Positions 1 to 13,600 of a DNA stretch of 64,000 bases are shown piece by piece; the first letter of the stretch is position 1, and every line of letters begins with the position of its first letter. Position numbers and translations under genes: made by a program. The notes under the pieces were generated by a model. That model had not been told where the DNA came from. It worked only from the letters and a program-made list of their open reading frames with translations, and did no database searches. This stretch comes from Synaphobranchus kaupii (Eukaryota; Chordata; Actinopteri; Anguilliformes; Synaphobranchidae): positions 12,098,128 to 12,162,127 of the forward strand of contig CM056380.1 in the NCBI GenBank assembly GCA_029718625.1, given 5' to 3'.

Positions 1-1213
1 CATATACACTTTTTGAGATATTTGACATTTTATCGCCAAAAAATGAATGGGGGTCAATGGGCACGTGCAGTAGGCTAGCTCACGGTGAGAATGCTCAGTG
101 TGAGCACTCAGCGGATTTTTGAATCACTTAACGTTCTGTTCTACGTGAGCGCTGAGCAACTGTCAACAACCTTGAAATGCTGACGAGAAATTCCATAGCT
201 AACGATGCAGCCTACTTCCGTCTGCAACTGAAATGAGCCTACTCACTTTAGCTTTCAAAAATAATAATCCTTGGACTATTATTAACGGGGGCTTGGGGCA
301 AAAATGCCCCTCTCAAATGGATAATATGCCCTCGAAAATCAGTTAAGGGGGGCAAAAAATGCCCTTGACATTTTCGAGGGCAATTTTTATGGTTTATATA
401 TAGTAAGCTGCGTCTGCTGCGACATTGGGGTTGTGCTAACGATGAGTGTCATTATGGATTAGCGCTTTATAATAAATGGAGAGGAACGGTAAAATTGCAT
501 TTGTGTAGGGGTGTGCCTGCGACGTGGCAGGTGTGAAGAGTGGTGGATAATTTATACACGTCACGCGTTCCAAGAAAAGGCTTCCTCAAAGGCTACACTT
601 GTGTTTCCTCACTGAAGCACCTTCCGGGAAACTTCTCGTTCCCCACTCCTGCTCACTCCGAGCATTTAGCGGTTTGGAATGTCCTTAAAGATGGCGAACC
701 TCGATCGATTTCCGGGTCAGGCGAGGACCGAGGAGAAGAGGACGGATAAAATAAGCGATTAGAATCCGCCCAAGGGCTAAACGCTCCAGGGTACGATTAA
801 ATTGTACTAAACACGGCAGGTGTGAAAGCACCCTTAATTAGCTGGATAACTGCACTGAGTAAAACCCGGAACCATCCAAAATCTGGAACACGGACTGAAG
901 TAAAAAGCACGATAAAAAGAGCTATTCTGAGTTTTGCTCAGTGCAGTTATCCAACTAACTCAGGGTGTGTCCGAATACGACCCCTACACCCTTTTGAGGG
1001 CGCATATTTGAGTCCACTTCGTCAAAAAGCTTTTCTCACAAATGCAAGCACTTAAAATACCAGGATGAACCCTTTATTTCTGGGATTTTGTTGAGGGAAT
1101 TCAGGAGCAAACTCATCTGCAGAATGATGCACTAATCCGATAATTTCAGTAAGTAACCCGGAAGTAGAAACATAAAAGACAGAGTGTATATGCATATCTA
1201 TGGTACAAGATAG
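1..1213 (+). repeat. Left copy of a window-flanking direct repeat
   Basis: This stretch is closely similar, in the same orientation, to 61226-62080 and then 63880-63912. The right copy lacks about 225 bases corresponding to roughly 142-366 and about 85 bases corresponding to 1067-1150. The copy is already in progress at base 1, so its true start lies outside the window. It continues beyond the Tc1 insertion (2460-2540). No convincing coding frame is present. It could be a large interspersed repeat or half of a segmental duplication; terminal repeats that would decide this are not visible. Confidence 0.8.
838..958. repeat. Short hairpin (MITE-like) inside the flanking repeat
   Basis: Two 28-base arms (838-865 and 931-958) are reverse complements with two mismatches; they begin TTAGCTGGATAACTGCACTG. 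The 65-base spacer has no frame. The same hairpin is in the right-hand copy (61831-61950), so it was there before the two copies separated. Confidence 0.7.
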
Positions 1214-1220
1214 GTTTATA

Positions 1221-2459
1221 CACTGCTCAAAGAAATTAAGGGAACACTTAATCATCACAGTATAACACCAAGTCAATTAAACTTCTGGGATATCGATCTG
1301 TCCAGTTAGGAAGCGTAAACGATTGTGAATCAATTTCACCTGCTTTGGTGCAAATGAAAGTGACAACAGGTGGACAGAAGAGGCAAAAGCAAGACAACCC
1401 CCAAAAAGGAAATGGTTTTGCAGGTGGTGGCCACACACCATTTCTCTCTCCTTATCCTTCCTGACTGATTTTTCTCTAGTTTTGCATTTTGCTTGTGCCC
1501 TTGTCACTACTGGTAGCATGAGGCGGTACCTGCAGCCCATTCAGGTTGCACAGGTAGTCCAGCTCCTCCAGGATAGCACATCCATACGTGCCATCGCAAG
1601 GAGGTTTGCTGTGTGTCCCAGCACAGTCTCAAGAGCGTGGAGGAGATACCGGGAGACGGGCCATTACACGAGGAGAGCTGGACAGGGCTGTAGAAGGGCA
1701 ACAACCCAGCGGCAGGACCGGTATCTGCTCCTTTGTGCGAGGAGGAACAGGAGGAGCACTGCCAGAGACCTACAAAATGACCTCCAGCAGGCTACTGGTG
1801 TGCATGTTTCTGACCAAACTGTCAGAAACAGACTCCATGAGGGCCCAACGTCCTGTAGTGGGACCTGTGCTCACAGCCCAGCACCGTGCAGCTCGATTGC
1901 CATTTGCCAGAGAACACCAGAATTGGCAGGTTCGCCATTGGCGCCCCGTCTTCACAGATGAGAGCAGGTTCACACTGAGCACATGTGACAGACGTGAAAG
2001 AGTCTGGAAACGCCGTGGCGGACGTTATTGCTGCCTGCAACATCATCCAGCATGACCGGTTTGGTGGTGGGTCAGTGATGGTCTGGGGAGGCATATCCTT
2101 GGAGGGTCGCACAAACCTCCACGTGCTAGCCAACGGTACTCTGACTGCTGTTAGGTACTGGGATGAAATCCTCAGACCCATTGTCAGACCTTACGCTGGT
2201 GCAGTGGGCCCTGGGTCCTGGTGCAGGACAATGCCCGGCCTCATGTGGCCAGAGCTCAATTTTTCACTTTGATTTTCGGTGTGATTTTGAATCCAGCCCT
2301 CAATGGGTTAATGGTTTTGGTTTCCATTGACCGTTCTTACGTCATTTTGTTCTCAACGAATTACACAATGTAATCAATAAAGATTTTCAACTTGAATATT
2401 TTGTTCATCGAGATCTGCGATGTGTGATTTAAGTGTTCCCTTAATTTCTTTGAGCAGTA
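1221..2459 (+). mobile_element. Tc1-type transposon, internally deleted, in the left flanking repeat
   Basis: Terminal inverted repeats of about 30 bases begin ACTGCTCAAAGAAATTAAGG at both ends. The element sits between TA dinucleotides (1219-1220 and 2460-2461), the Tc1/mariner target duplication. The right-hand copy of the flanking repeat has no such insertion, so this element arrived after duplication. The transposase gene is broken and its 3' third is missing, with 3'-UTR-like sequence (an AATAAA near 2380) joined directly to it. Confidence 0.9.
1518..2275 (+). pseudogene. Tc1-family transposase, frameshifted and C-terminally deleted
   Basis: The likely start is the ATG at 1518 ([17 protein letters not shown]). 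An N-terminal helix-turn-helix DNA-binding region is readable ([20 protein letters not shown]), then a linker with [13 protein letters not shown]. After about 1840 the frame shifts: [19 protein letters not shown] and [10 protein letters not shown], the first catalytic Asp region, lie in a second frame. VMVWGGIS and the second catalytic Asp region (VQDNARPHVA, near 2220-2250) follow in further frames. The block with the third acidic residue (SPDLNPIEHLW in the family) is absent because of an internal deletion near 2258. The protein cannot be active. Family assignment is secure; the exact subfamily is not. Confidence 0.88.
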
Positions 2460-3400
2460 TATTACAAACTACTCTTTTTTATTTTTGTTAATTCGATCTT
2501 CATTCATAATCTACACTTAGTAACAATCGTCATATGTTAACTGATTGATATTCTCAATAAAAAATTAAAATAAATATTACAAACTACTTCCTCACTATTT
2601 TGGAAAGAGTTTTGCGGGATTTCTTTCGCACATGGCTTGCAATGTGAGGGGACAGGGCACATAGTAGACAGGGGTCTGAGTGGACAGGGGACAGTGGACA
2701 GGGAACAGGGGTTGTATTCGAACACAACCTAAGTAATCCTGCTTTGTGAAATACCCCCAAGAGATCCATACAGGTGTTCTCCATAACCTGGAAATACAAT
2801 AATCAAACTGCCTAGGGGGGCGAGTAGCACCCCCTGCTGGTGAATGGGTGTAACAGGAGTCTTGCATAAAACACAAGCTTTGAGGTAGATGCAGAACAAA
2901 GAATGTAAAATAATGTCACTAAGTACCATCAGTGAATATGTGACATCTCCTTTTGCATAGATCTTTATGTTTTGGACGTGCACTGTCTTGCTTTTTTGTG
3001 TGTTTCTTGCATTATGATGGATTCGATTACATGTATTTTGCCCAATACCATCGACAGGATTTTGATCCAAAAGTCTGGCTCTGTGTATTTGTAATATAAC
3101 ATTCATCCATAATTGCCCAGCTTTATCAGCCAATCAATTAAACTATATTTATATAGCACCTTTCCTGCAGGATTTCCCTACAAAATTCTCAATGCAAAAA
3201 TATATTTGAAATCAATGAAAAGATAAGACGTATAACAATAATAAATACATTGATAATAGAAATTGAAAATTAATCAAATGAACACAATTAGGAGCAGGTG
3301 GAACCGAAACCAATGCAACACATTAAAAGGGTAGATAAAAACAAGACTAGATGAAACAAAAATCAAGGTTGGATTAAGATTGTAATAACATACACACTTA
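2460..3400. other. No gene; end of flanking repeat and a degraded repeat fragment
   Basis: 2460-2540 continues the flanking repeat and runs into an A-rich stretch. ATTACAAACTACT occurs at 2461-2473 and again at 2576-2588. Bases 3135-3170 contain the 'tttatatagcacctttcc' motif of a common fish interspersed repeat, also seen at 26690-26730 and, in variant form, at 38840. I see no coding or RNA gene. Confidence 0.6.
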
Positions 3401-4059
3401 TGTCTGGGGTGACCCACGTCCCATCTCTGTCTGGGGGGGACCCACGTCCCATCTTTGTCTGGGGGGGACCCACGTCCCATCTCTGTCTGGGGGGGACCCA
3501 CGTCCCATCTCTGTCTGGGGGGGACCCACGTCCCATCTCTGTCTGGGGGGGACCCACGTCCCATCTCTGTCTGGGGGGGACCCACGTCCCATCTCTGTCT
3601 GGGGGGGGACCCACGTCCCATCTCTGTCTGGGGGTGACCCACGTCCCATCTCTGTCTGGGGGGACCCACGTCCCATCTCTGTCTGGGGGTGACCCACGTC
3701 CCATCTCTCTCTGGGGGCGACCCACGTCCCATCTCTGTCTGGGGGCGACCCACGTCCCATCTCTGTCTGGGGGCGACCCACGTCCCATCTCTGTCTGGGG
3801 GCGACCCACGTCCCATCTCTGTCTGGGGGCGACCCACGTCCCATCTCTGTCTGGGGGCGACCCACGTCCCATCTCTGTCTGGGGGCGACCCACGTCCCAT
3901 CTCTGTCTGGGGGCGACCCACGTCCCATCTCTGTCTGGGGGCGACCCACGTCCCATCTCTGTCTGGGGGCGACCCACGTCCCATCTCTGTCTGGGGGCGA
4001 CCCACGTCCCATCTCTGTCTGGGGGTGACCCACGTCCCATCTCTGTCTGGAGGCGACGC
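3401..4059. repeat. G-rich 28-30 bp minisatellite, 23 copies
   Basis: The unit is a G-run followed by ACCCACGTCCCATCTCTGTC. Units differ mainly in the G-run: six to eight Gs in the first third, GGGGGCG in the last two thirds, so the array has two homogenised halves. Most units are 29 bases, so each unit moves the frame by one; all frames on the minus strand stay open, which gives spurious long ORFs. The array ends exactly where a solo LTR is inserted. Confidence 0.95.
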
Positions 4060-4064
4060 ACGTC

Positions 4065-4574
4065 TGTCAGGATTCTGACAGGGACTCAGGCGCAGACAGT
4101 ACGTAATAATAAGCAATAGTTTATTATGGGTAGATACTCAGGGAGGAGGCGAAGGCGGAGTTCAAAAACAGGCAGAGTTCAAAAACCAGGAAGTCACGGT
4201 GAAAGTACATAAACACAATCCAAATAGTGAAGTCAGAAAACAGAAACCAAGGCAGGAATACGGCAGACAGGAACACGAAAAACTAGCAGAACTCAGGTCA
4301 GAAAAACGCTCGTAGCGAAACAGGCAAAGGTGGCAACTGTGACGAACTCGCGAAGAACAAAGAACAGAGTGGAACTTAAATACACAAGACTTAACAAGCA
4401 AACGAGAAACAGGTGAGTCGCGGGGCAGGTGGAACACATAGGTAATCAGGAGCAGAGACGAGAGGCGGGGCTGACAGTGAGGAAGTGAAAACACAAGCAC
4501 ATGGATGGGAGACGGAGGAATGAAAACAAAGACACAAGAAGTAACAGAAAATACAACAGATTCAAGTACTGACA
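4065..4574 (-). mobile_element. Solo LTR with 5-bp target duplication
   Basis: The 510-base segment starts TGTCAG and ends CTGACA and is flanked by a perfect 5-base direct repeat ACGTC (4060-4064 and 4575-4579), as LTR retrotransposons and retroviruses leave. On the minus strand a TATA-like TATTTAAG lies near 4375-4385 and an AATAAA near 4120-4125, so the LTR reads right to left. No internal gag-pol remains, consistent with LTR-LTR recombination. ACGTC also occurs in each minisatellite unit, so the element landed in the last, degenerate unit. A Gypsy-type origin is likely from the general look but not proven. Confidence 0.85.
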
Positions 4575-4623
4575 ACGTCCTCAAAAAGGCAAGGATCTGT
4601 GGCCTGCTATGAAAGCTATATGT

Positions 4624-7600
4624 GAGTTAGGGGATATAGCTTACCTGTGTTATGATGAACACATTGAGTGAGGAGATATAGCTTACCTGTGTTATGATGA
4701 ACTATTTGAGTGAGGAGATATAGCTTACCTGTGTTATGAACTCATTGAGTGAGGGGATATAGCTTACCTGTGTTATGATGAACTCATTGAGTGAGGAGAT
4801 ATAGCTTACCTGTGTTATGATGAACTCATTGAGTGAGGAGATATAGCTTACCTGTGTTATGATGAACTCATTGAGTGAGGAGATATAGCTTACCTGTGTT
4901 ATGATGAACTCATTGAGTGAGGGGATATAGCTTACCTGTGTTATGATGAACTCATTGAGTGAGGAGATATAGCTTACCTGTGTTATGATGAACTCATTGA
5001 GTGAGGGGATATAGCTTACCTGTGTTATGATGAACTCAATTGAGTGAGGGGATATAGCTTACCTGTGTTATGATGAACTCATTGAGTGAGGAGATATAGC
5101 TTACCTGTGTTATGATGAACTCATTGAGTGAGGAGATATAGCTTACCTGTGTTATGATGAACTCATTGAGTGAGGAGATATAGCTTACCTGTGTTATGAT
5201 GAACTCATTGAGTGAGGAGATATAGCTTACCTGTGTTATGATGAACTCATTGAGTGAGGGAATATAGCTTACCTGTGTTATGATGAACTCATTGAGTGAG
5301 GGGATATAGCTTACCTGTGTTATGATGAACTCATTGAGTGAGGGGATATAGCTTACCTGTGTTAGGATTAACTCACTGAGTGAGGAGATATAGCTTACCT
5401 GTGTTATGATGAACTCATTGGGTGAGGAGATATAGCTTACCTGTGTTATGATGAACTAATTGAGTGAGGAGATATAGCTTACCTGTGTTATGATGAACTC
5501 ATTGAGTGAGGAGATATAGCTTACCTGTGTTATGATGAACTCATTGAGTGAGGAGATATAGCTTACCTGTGTTATGATGAACTCATTGAGTGAGGGGATA
5601 TAGCTTACCTGTGTTATGATGAACTCATTGAGTGAGGAGATATAGCTTACCTGTGTTATGATGAACTCATTGAGTGAGGAGATATAGCTTACCTGTGTTA
5701 TGATGAACTCATTGAGTGAGGAGATATAGCTTACCTGTGTTATGAACTCATTGAGTGAGGAGATATAGCTTACCTGTGTTATGATGAACTCATTGAGTGA
5801 GGGTATATAGCTTACCTGTGTTATGATGAACTCATTGAGTGAGGAGATATAGCTTACCTGTGTTATGATGAACTAATTGAGTGAGGAGATATAGCTTACC
5901 TGTGTTATGATGAACTCATTGAGTGAGGAGATATAGCTTACCTGTGTTATGATGAACTCATTGAGTGAGGAGATATAGCTTACCTGTGTTATGAATTCAT
6001 TGAGTGAGGAGATATAGCTTACCTGTGTTATGATGAACTCATTGAGTGAGGAGATATAGCTTACCTGTGTTATGAATTCATTGAGTGAGGGGATATAGCT
6101 TACCTGTGTTATGATGAACTCATTGAGTGAGGGGATATAGCTTACCTGTGTTATGAACTCATTGAGTGAGGGGATATAGCTTACCTGTGTTATGATGAAC
6201 TCATTGAGTGAGGAGATATAGCTTACCTGTGTTATGATGAACTCATTGAGTGAGGAGATATAGCTTACCTGTGTTATGATGAACTAATTGAGTGAGGAGA
6301 TATAGCTTACCTGTGTTATGATGAACTCATTGAGTGAGGGGATATAGCTTACCTGTGTTATGATGAACTCATTGAGTGAGGAGATATAGCTTACCTGTGT
6401 TATGATGAACTCATTGAGTGAGGAGATATAGCTTACCTGTGTTATGATGAACTCATTGAGTGAGGAGATATAGCTTACCTGTGTTATGATGAACTCATTG
6501 AGTGAGGAGATATAGCTTACCTGTGTTATGATGAACTCATTGAGTGAGGAGATATAGCTTACCTGTGTTATGAACTCATTGAGTGAGGAGATATAGCTTA
6601 CCTGTGTTATGATGAACTCATTGAGTGAGGGGATATAGCTTACCTGTGTTATGATGAACTCATTGAGTGAGGAGATATAGCTTACCTGTGTTATGATGAA
6701 CTCATTGAGTGAGGAGATATAGCTTACCTGTGTTATGATGAACTAATTGAGTGAGGAGATATAGCTTACCTGTGTTATGATGAACTCATTGAGTGAGGGG
6801 ATATAGCTTACCTGTGTTATGATGAACTCATTGAGTGAGGAGATATAGCTTACCTGTGTTATGATGAACTCATTGAGTGAGGAGATATAGCTTACCTGTG
6901 TTATTAACTCATTGAGTGAGGGGATATAGCTTACCTGTGTTATGATGAACTCATTGAGTGAGGGGATATAGCTTACCTGTGTTATGATGAACTCATTGAG
7001 TGAGGAGATATAGCTTACCTGTGTTATGATGAACTCATTGAGTGAGGGGATATAGCTTACCTGTGTTATGATGAACTCATTGAGTGAGGAGATATAGCTT
7101 ACCTGTGTTATGATGAACTCATTGAGTGAGGAGATATAGCTTACCTGTGTTATGATGAACTCATTGAGTGAGGGGATATAGCTTACCTGTGTTATGATGA
7201 ACTCATTGAGTGAAGGGATATAGCTTACCTGTGTTATAATGAACTCATTGAGTGAGGGGATATAGCTTACCTGTGTTATGATGAACTCATTGAGTGAGGG
7301 GATATAGCTTACCTGTGTTATGATGAACTCATTGAGTGAGGAGATATAGCTTACCTGTGTTATGATGAACTCATTGAGTGAGGAGATATAGCTTACCTGT
7401 GTTATGATGAACTCATTGAGTGAGGAGATATAGCTTACCTGTGTTATGATGAACTCATTGAGTGAGGAGATATAGCTTACCTGTGTTATGATGAACTCAT
7501 TGAGTGAGGGGATATAGCTTACCTGTGTTACGATGAACTCATTGAGTGAGGAGATATAGCTTACCTGTGTTAAGATGAACTCATTGAGTGAGGAGATATA

Positions 7601-10600
7601 GCTTACCTGTGTTATGATGAACTCATTGAGTGAGGGGATATAGCTTACCTGTGTTATGATTAACTCATTGAGTGAGGGGATATAGCTTACCTGTGTTATG
7701 ATGAACTCATTGAGTGAGGGGATATAGCTTACCTGTGTTATGATGAACTCATTGAGTGAGGAGATATAGCTTACCTGTGTTATGATGAACTCATTGAGTG
7801 AGGAGATATAGCTTACCTGTGTTATGATGAACTCATTGAGTGAGGAGATATAGCTTACCTGTGTTATGATGAACTCATTGAGTGAGGAGATATAGCTTAC
7901 CTGTGTTATGATGAACTCATTGAGTGAGGGGATATAGCTTACCTGTGTTATGATTAACTCATTGAGTGAGGAGATATAGCTTACCTGTGTTATGATGAAC
8001 TCATTGAGTGAGGAGATATAGCTTACCTGTGTTATGATGAACTCATTGAGTGAGGGGATATAGCTTACCTGTGTTATGATGAACTCATTGAGTGAGGGGA
8101 TATAGCTTACCTGTGTTATGAACTCATTGAGTGAGGGGATATAGCTTACCTGTGTTATGATGAACTCATTGAGTGAGGAGATATAGCTTACCTGTGTTAT
8201 GATGAACTCATTGAGTGAGGAGATATAGCTTACCTGTGTTATGATGAACTAATTGAGTGAGGAGATATAGCTTACCTGTGTTATGATGAACTCATTGAGT
8301 GAGGGGATATAGCTTACCTGTGTTATGATGAACTCATTGAGTGAGGAGATATAGCTTACCTGTGTTATGATGAACTCATTGAGTGAGGAGATATAGCTTA
8401 CCTGTGTTATGATGAACTCATTGAGTGAGGAGATATAGCTTACCTGTGTTATGATGAACTCATTGAGTGAGGAGATATAGCTTACCTGTGTTATGATGAA
8501 CTCATTGAGTGAGGAGATATAGCTTACCTGTGTTATGAACTCATTGAGTGAGGAGATATAGCTTACCTGTGTTATGATGAACTCATTGAGTGAGGGGATA
8601 TAGCTTACCTGTGTTATGATGAACTCATTGAGTGAGGAGATATAGCTTACCTGTGTTATGATGAACTCATTGAGTGAAGAGATATAGCTTACCTGTGTTA
8701 TGATGAACTAATTGAGTGAGGAGATATAGCTTACCTGTGTTATGATGAACTCATTGAGTGAGGGGATATAGCTTACCTGTGTTATGATGAACTCATTGAG
8801 TGAGGAGATATAGCTTACCTGTGTTATGATGAACTCATTGAGTGAGGAGATATAGCTTACCTGTGTTATTAACTCATTGAGTGAGGGGATATAGCTTACC
8901 TGTGTTATGATGAACTCATTGAGTGAGGGGATATAGCTTACCTGTGTTATGATGAACTCATTGAGTGAGGAGATATAGCTTACCTGTGTTATGATGAACT
9001 CATTGAGTGAGGGGATATAGCTTACCTGTGTTATGATGAACTCATTGAGTGAGGAGATATAGCTTACCTGTGTTATGATGAACTCATTGAGTGAGGAGAT
9101 ATAGCTTACCTGTGTTATGATGAACTCATTGAGTGAGGGGATATAGCTTACCTGTGTTATGATGAACTCATTGAGTGAAGGGATATAGCTTACCTGTGTT
9201 ATAATGAACTCATTGAGTGAGGGGATATAGCTTACCTGTGTTATGATGAACTCATTGAGTGAGGGGATATAGCTTACCTGTGTTATGATGAACTCATTGA
9301 GTGAGGAGATATAGCTTACCTGTGTTATGATGAACTCATTGGGTGAGGAGATATAGCTTACCTGTGTTATGATGAACTAATTGAGTGAGGAGATATAGCT
9401 TACCTGTGTTATGATGAACTCATTGAGTGAGGAGATATAGCTTACCTGTGTTATGATGAACTCATTGAGTGAGGAGATATAGCTTACCTGTGTTATGATG
9501 AACTCATTGAGTGAGGAGATATAGCTTACCTGTGTTATGATGAACTCATTGAGTGAGGAGATATAGCTTACCTGTGTTATGATGAACTCATTGAGTGAGG
9601 AGATATAGCTTACCTGTGTTATGAACTCATTGAGTGAGGAGATATAGCTTACCTGTGTTATGATGAACTCATTGAGTGAGGGGATATAGCTTACCTGTGT
9701 TATGATGAACTCATTGAGTGAGGAGATATAGCTTACCTGTGTTATGATGAACTCATTGAGTGAGGAGATATAGCTTACCTGTGTTATGATGAACTAATTG
9801 AGTGAGGAGATATAGCTTACCTGTGTTATGATGAACTCATTGAGTGAGGGGATATAGCTTACCTGTGTTATGATGAACTCATTGAGTGAGGAGATATAGC
9901 TTACCTGTGTTATGATGAACTCATTGAGTGAGGAGATATAGCTTACCTGTGTTATTAACTCATTGAGTGAGGGGATATAGCTTACCTGTGTTATGATGAA
10001 CTCATTGAGTGAGGGGATATAGCTTACCTGTGTTATGATGAACTCATTGAGTGAGGAGATATAGCTTACCTGTGTTATGATGAACTCATTGAGTGAGGGG
10101 ATATAGCTTACCTGTGTTATGATGAACTCATTGAGTGAGGAGATATAGCTTACCTGTGTTATGATGAACTCATTGAGTGAGGAGATATAGCTTACCTGTG
10201 TTATGATGAACTCATTGAGTGAGGGGATATAGCTTACCTGTGTTATGATGAACTCATTGAGTGAAGGGATATAGCTTACCTGTGTTATAATGAACTCATT
10301 GAGTGAGGGGATATAGCTTACCTGTGTTATGATGAACTCATTGAGTGAGGGGATATAGCTTACCTGTGTTATGATGAACTCATTGAGTGAGGAGATATAG
10401 CTTACCTGTGTTATGATGAACTCATTGAGTGAGGAGATATAGCTTACCTGTGTTATGATGAACTCATTGAGTGAGGAGATATAGCTTACCTGTGTTATGA
10501 TGAACTCATTGAGTGAGGAGATATAGCTTACCTGTGTTATGATGAACTCATTGAGTGAGGGGATATAGCTTACCTGTGTTACGATGAACTCATTGAGTGA

Positions 10601-13600
10601 GGAGATATAGCTTACCTGTGTTAAGATGAACTCATTGAGTGAGGAGATATAGCTTACCTGTGTTATGATGAACTCATTGAGTGAGGGGATATAGCTTACC
10701 TGTGTTATGATTAACTCATTGAGTGAGGGGATATAGCTTACCTGTGTTATGATGAACTCATTGAGTGAGGGGATATAGCTTACCTGTGTTATGATGAACT
10801 CATTGAGTGAGGAGATATAGCTTACCTGTGTTATGATGAACTCATTGAGTGAGGAGATATAGCTTACCTGTGTTATGATGAACTCATTGAGTGAGGAGAT
10901 ATAGCTTACCTGTGTTATGATGAACTCATTGAGTGAGGAGATATAGCTTACCTGTGTTATGATGAACTCATTGAGTGAGGGGATATAGCTTACCTGTGTT
11001 ATGATGAACTCATTGAGTGAGGAGATATAGCTTACCTGTGTTATGATGAACTCATTGAGTGAGGAGATATAGCTTACCTGTGTTATGATGAACTCATTGA
11101 GTGAGGGGATATAGCTTACCTGTGTTATGATGAACTCATTGAGTGAGGGGATATAGCTTACCTGTGTTATGAACTCATTGAGTGAGGGGATATAGCTTAC
11201 CTGTGTTATGATGAACTCATTGAGTGAGGAGATATAGCTTACCTGTGTTATGATGAACTCATTGAGTGAGGAGATATAGCTTACCTGTGTTATGATGAAC
11301 TAATTGAGTGAGGAGATATAGCTTACCTGTGTTATGATGAACTCATTGAGTGAGGGGATATAGCTTACCTGTGTTATGATGAACTCATTGAGTGAGGAGA
11401 TATAGCTTACCTGTGTTATGATGAACTCATTGAGTGAGGAGATATAGCTTACCTGTGTTATGATGAACTCATTGAGTGAGGAGATATAGCTTACCTGTGT
11501 TATGATGAACTCATTGAGTGAGGAGATATAGCTTACCTGTGTTATGATGAACTCATTGAGTGAGGAGATATAGCTTACCTGTGTTATGAACTCATTGAGT
11601 GAGGAGATATAGCTTACCTGTGTTATGATGAACTCATTGAGTGAGGGGATATAGCTTACCTGTGTTATGATGAACTCATTGAGTGAGGAGATATAGCTTA
11701 CCTGTGTTATGATGAACTAATTGAGTGAGGAGATATAGCTTACCTGTGTTATGATGAACTCATTGAGTGAGGAGATATAGCTTACCTGTGTTATGATGAA
11801 CTCATTGAGTGAGGAGATATAGCTTACCTGTGTTATGAATTCATTGAGTGAGGAGATATAGCTTACCTGTGTTATGATGAACTCATTGAGTGAGGAGATA
11901 TAGCTTACCTGTGTTATGAATTCATTGAGTGAGGGGATATAGCTTACCTGTGTTATGATGAACTCATTGAGTGAGGGGATATAGCTTACCTGTGTTATGA
12001 ACTCATTGAGTGAGGGGATATAGCTTACCTGTGTTATGATGAACTCATTGAGTGAGGAGATATAGCTTACCTGTGTTATGATGAACTCATTGAGTGAGGA
12101 GATATAGCTTACCTGTGTTATGATGAACTAATTGAGTGAGGAGATATAGCTTACCTGTGTTATGATGAACTCATTGAGTGAGGGGATATAGCTTACCTGT
12201 GTTATGATGAACTCATTGAGTGAGGAGATATAGCTTACCTGTGTTATGATGAACTCATTGAGTGAGGAGATATAGCTTACCTGTGTTATGATGAACTCAT
12301 TGAGTGAGGAGATATAGCTTACCTGTGTTATGATGAACTCATTGAGTGAGGAGATATAGCTTACCTGTGTTATGATGAACTCATTGAGTGAGGAGATATA
12401 GCTTACCTGTGTTATGAACTCATTGAGTGAGGAGATATAGCTTACCTGTGTTATGATGAACTCATTGAGTGAGGGGATATAGCTTACCTGTGTTATGATG
12501 AACTCATTGAGTGAGGAGATATAGCTTACCTGTGTTATGATGAACTCATTGAGTGAGGAGATATAGCTTACCTGTGTTATGATGAACTAATTGAGTGAGG
12601 AGATATAGCTTACCTGTGTTATGATGAACTCATTGAGTGAGGGGATATAGCTTACCTGTGTTATGATGAACTCATTGAGTGAGGAGATATAGCTTACCTG
12701 TGTTATGATGAACTCATTGAGTGAGGAGATATAGCTTACCTGTGTTATTAACTCATTGAGTGAGGGGATATAGCTTACCTGTGTTATGATGAACTCATTG
12801 AGTGAGGGGATATAGCTTACCTGTGTTATGATGAACTCATTGAGTGAGGAGATATAGCTTACCTGTGTTATGATGAACTCATTGAGTGAGGGGATATAGC
12901 TTACCTGTGTTATGATGAACTCATTGAGTGAGGAGATATAGCTTACCTGTGTTATGATGAACTCATTGAGTGAGGAGATATAGCTTACCTGTGTTATGAT
13001 GAACTCATTGAGTGAGGGGATATAGCTTACCTGTGTTATGATGAACTCATTGAGTGAAGGGATATAGCTTACCTGTGTTATAATGAACTCATTGAGTGAG
13101 GGGATATAGCTTACCTGTGTTATGATGAACTCATTGAGTGAGGGGATATAGCTTACCTGTGTTATGATGAACTCATTGAGTGAGGAGATATAGCTTACCT
13201 GTGTTATGATGAACTCATTGAGTGAGGAGATATAGCTTACCTGTGTTATGATGAACTCATTGAGTGAGGAGATATAGCTTACCTGTGTTATGATGAACTC
13301 ATTGAGTGAGGAGATATAGCTTACCTGTGTTATGATGAACTCATTGAGTGAGGGGATATAGCTTACCTGTGTTACGATGAACTCATTGAGTGAGGAGATA
13401 TAGCTTACCTGTGTTAAGATGAACTCATTGAGTGAGGAGATATAGCTTACCTGTGTTATGATGAACTCATTGAGTGAGGGGATATAGCTTACCTGTGTTA
13501 TGATTAACTCATTGAGTGAGGGGATATAGCTTACCTGTGTTATGATGAACTCATTGAGTGAGGGGATATAGCTTACCTGTGTTATGATGAACTCATTGAG

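Noticed and set aside
822..1055. 77-residue frame repeated at 61815 in the right-hand copy
   Set aside because: The frame is kept in part of the second copy only because the repeats are recent; the C-termini differ, it crosses the hairpin, and it has no domain.
3274..4119. Long open frames on both strands across the 29-bp minisatellite (up to 280 residues)
   Set aside because: The unit length shifts the frame by one each time and the unit lacks stops in several frames, so all frames look open. The peptides are pure repeats without a known domain.
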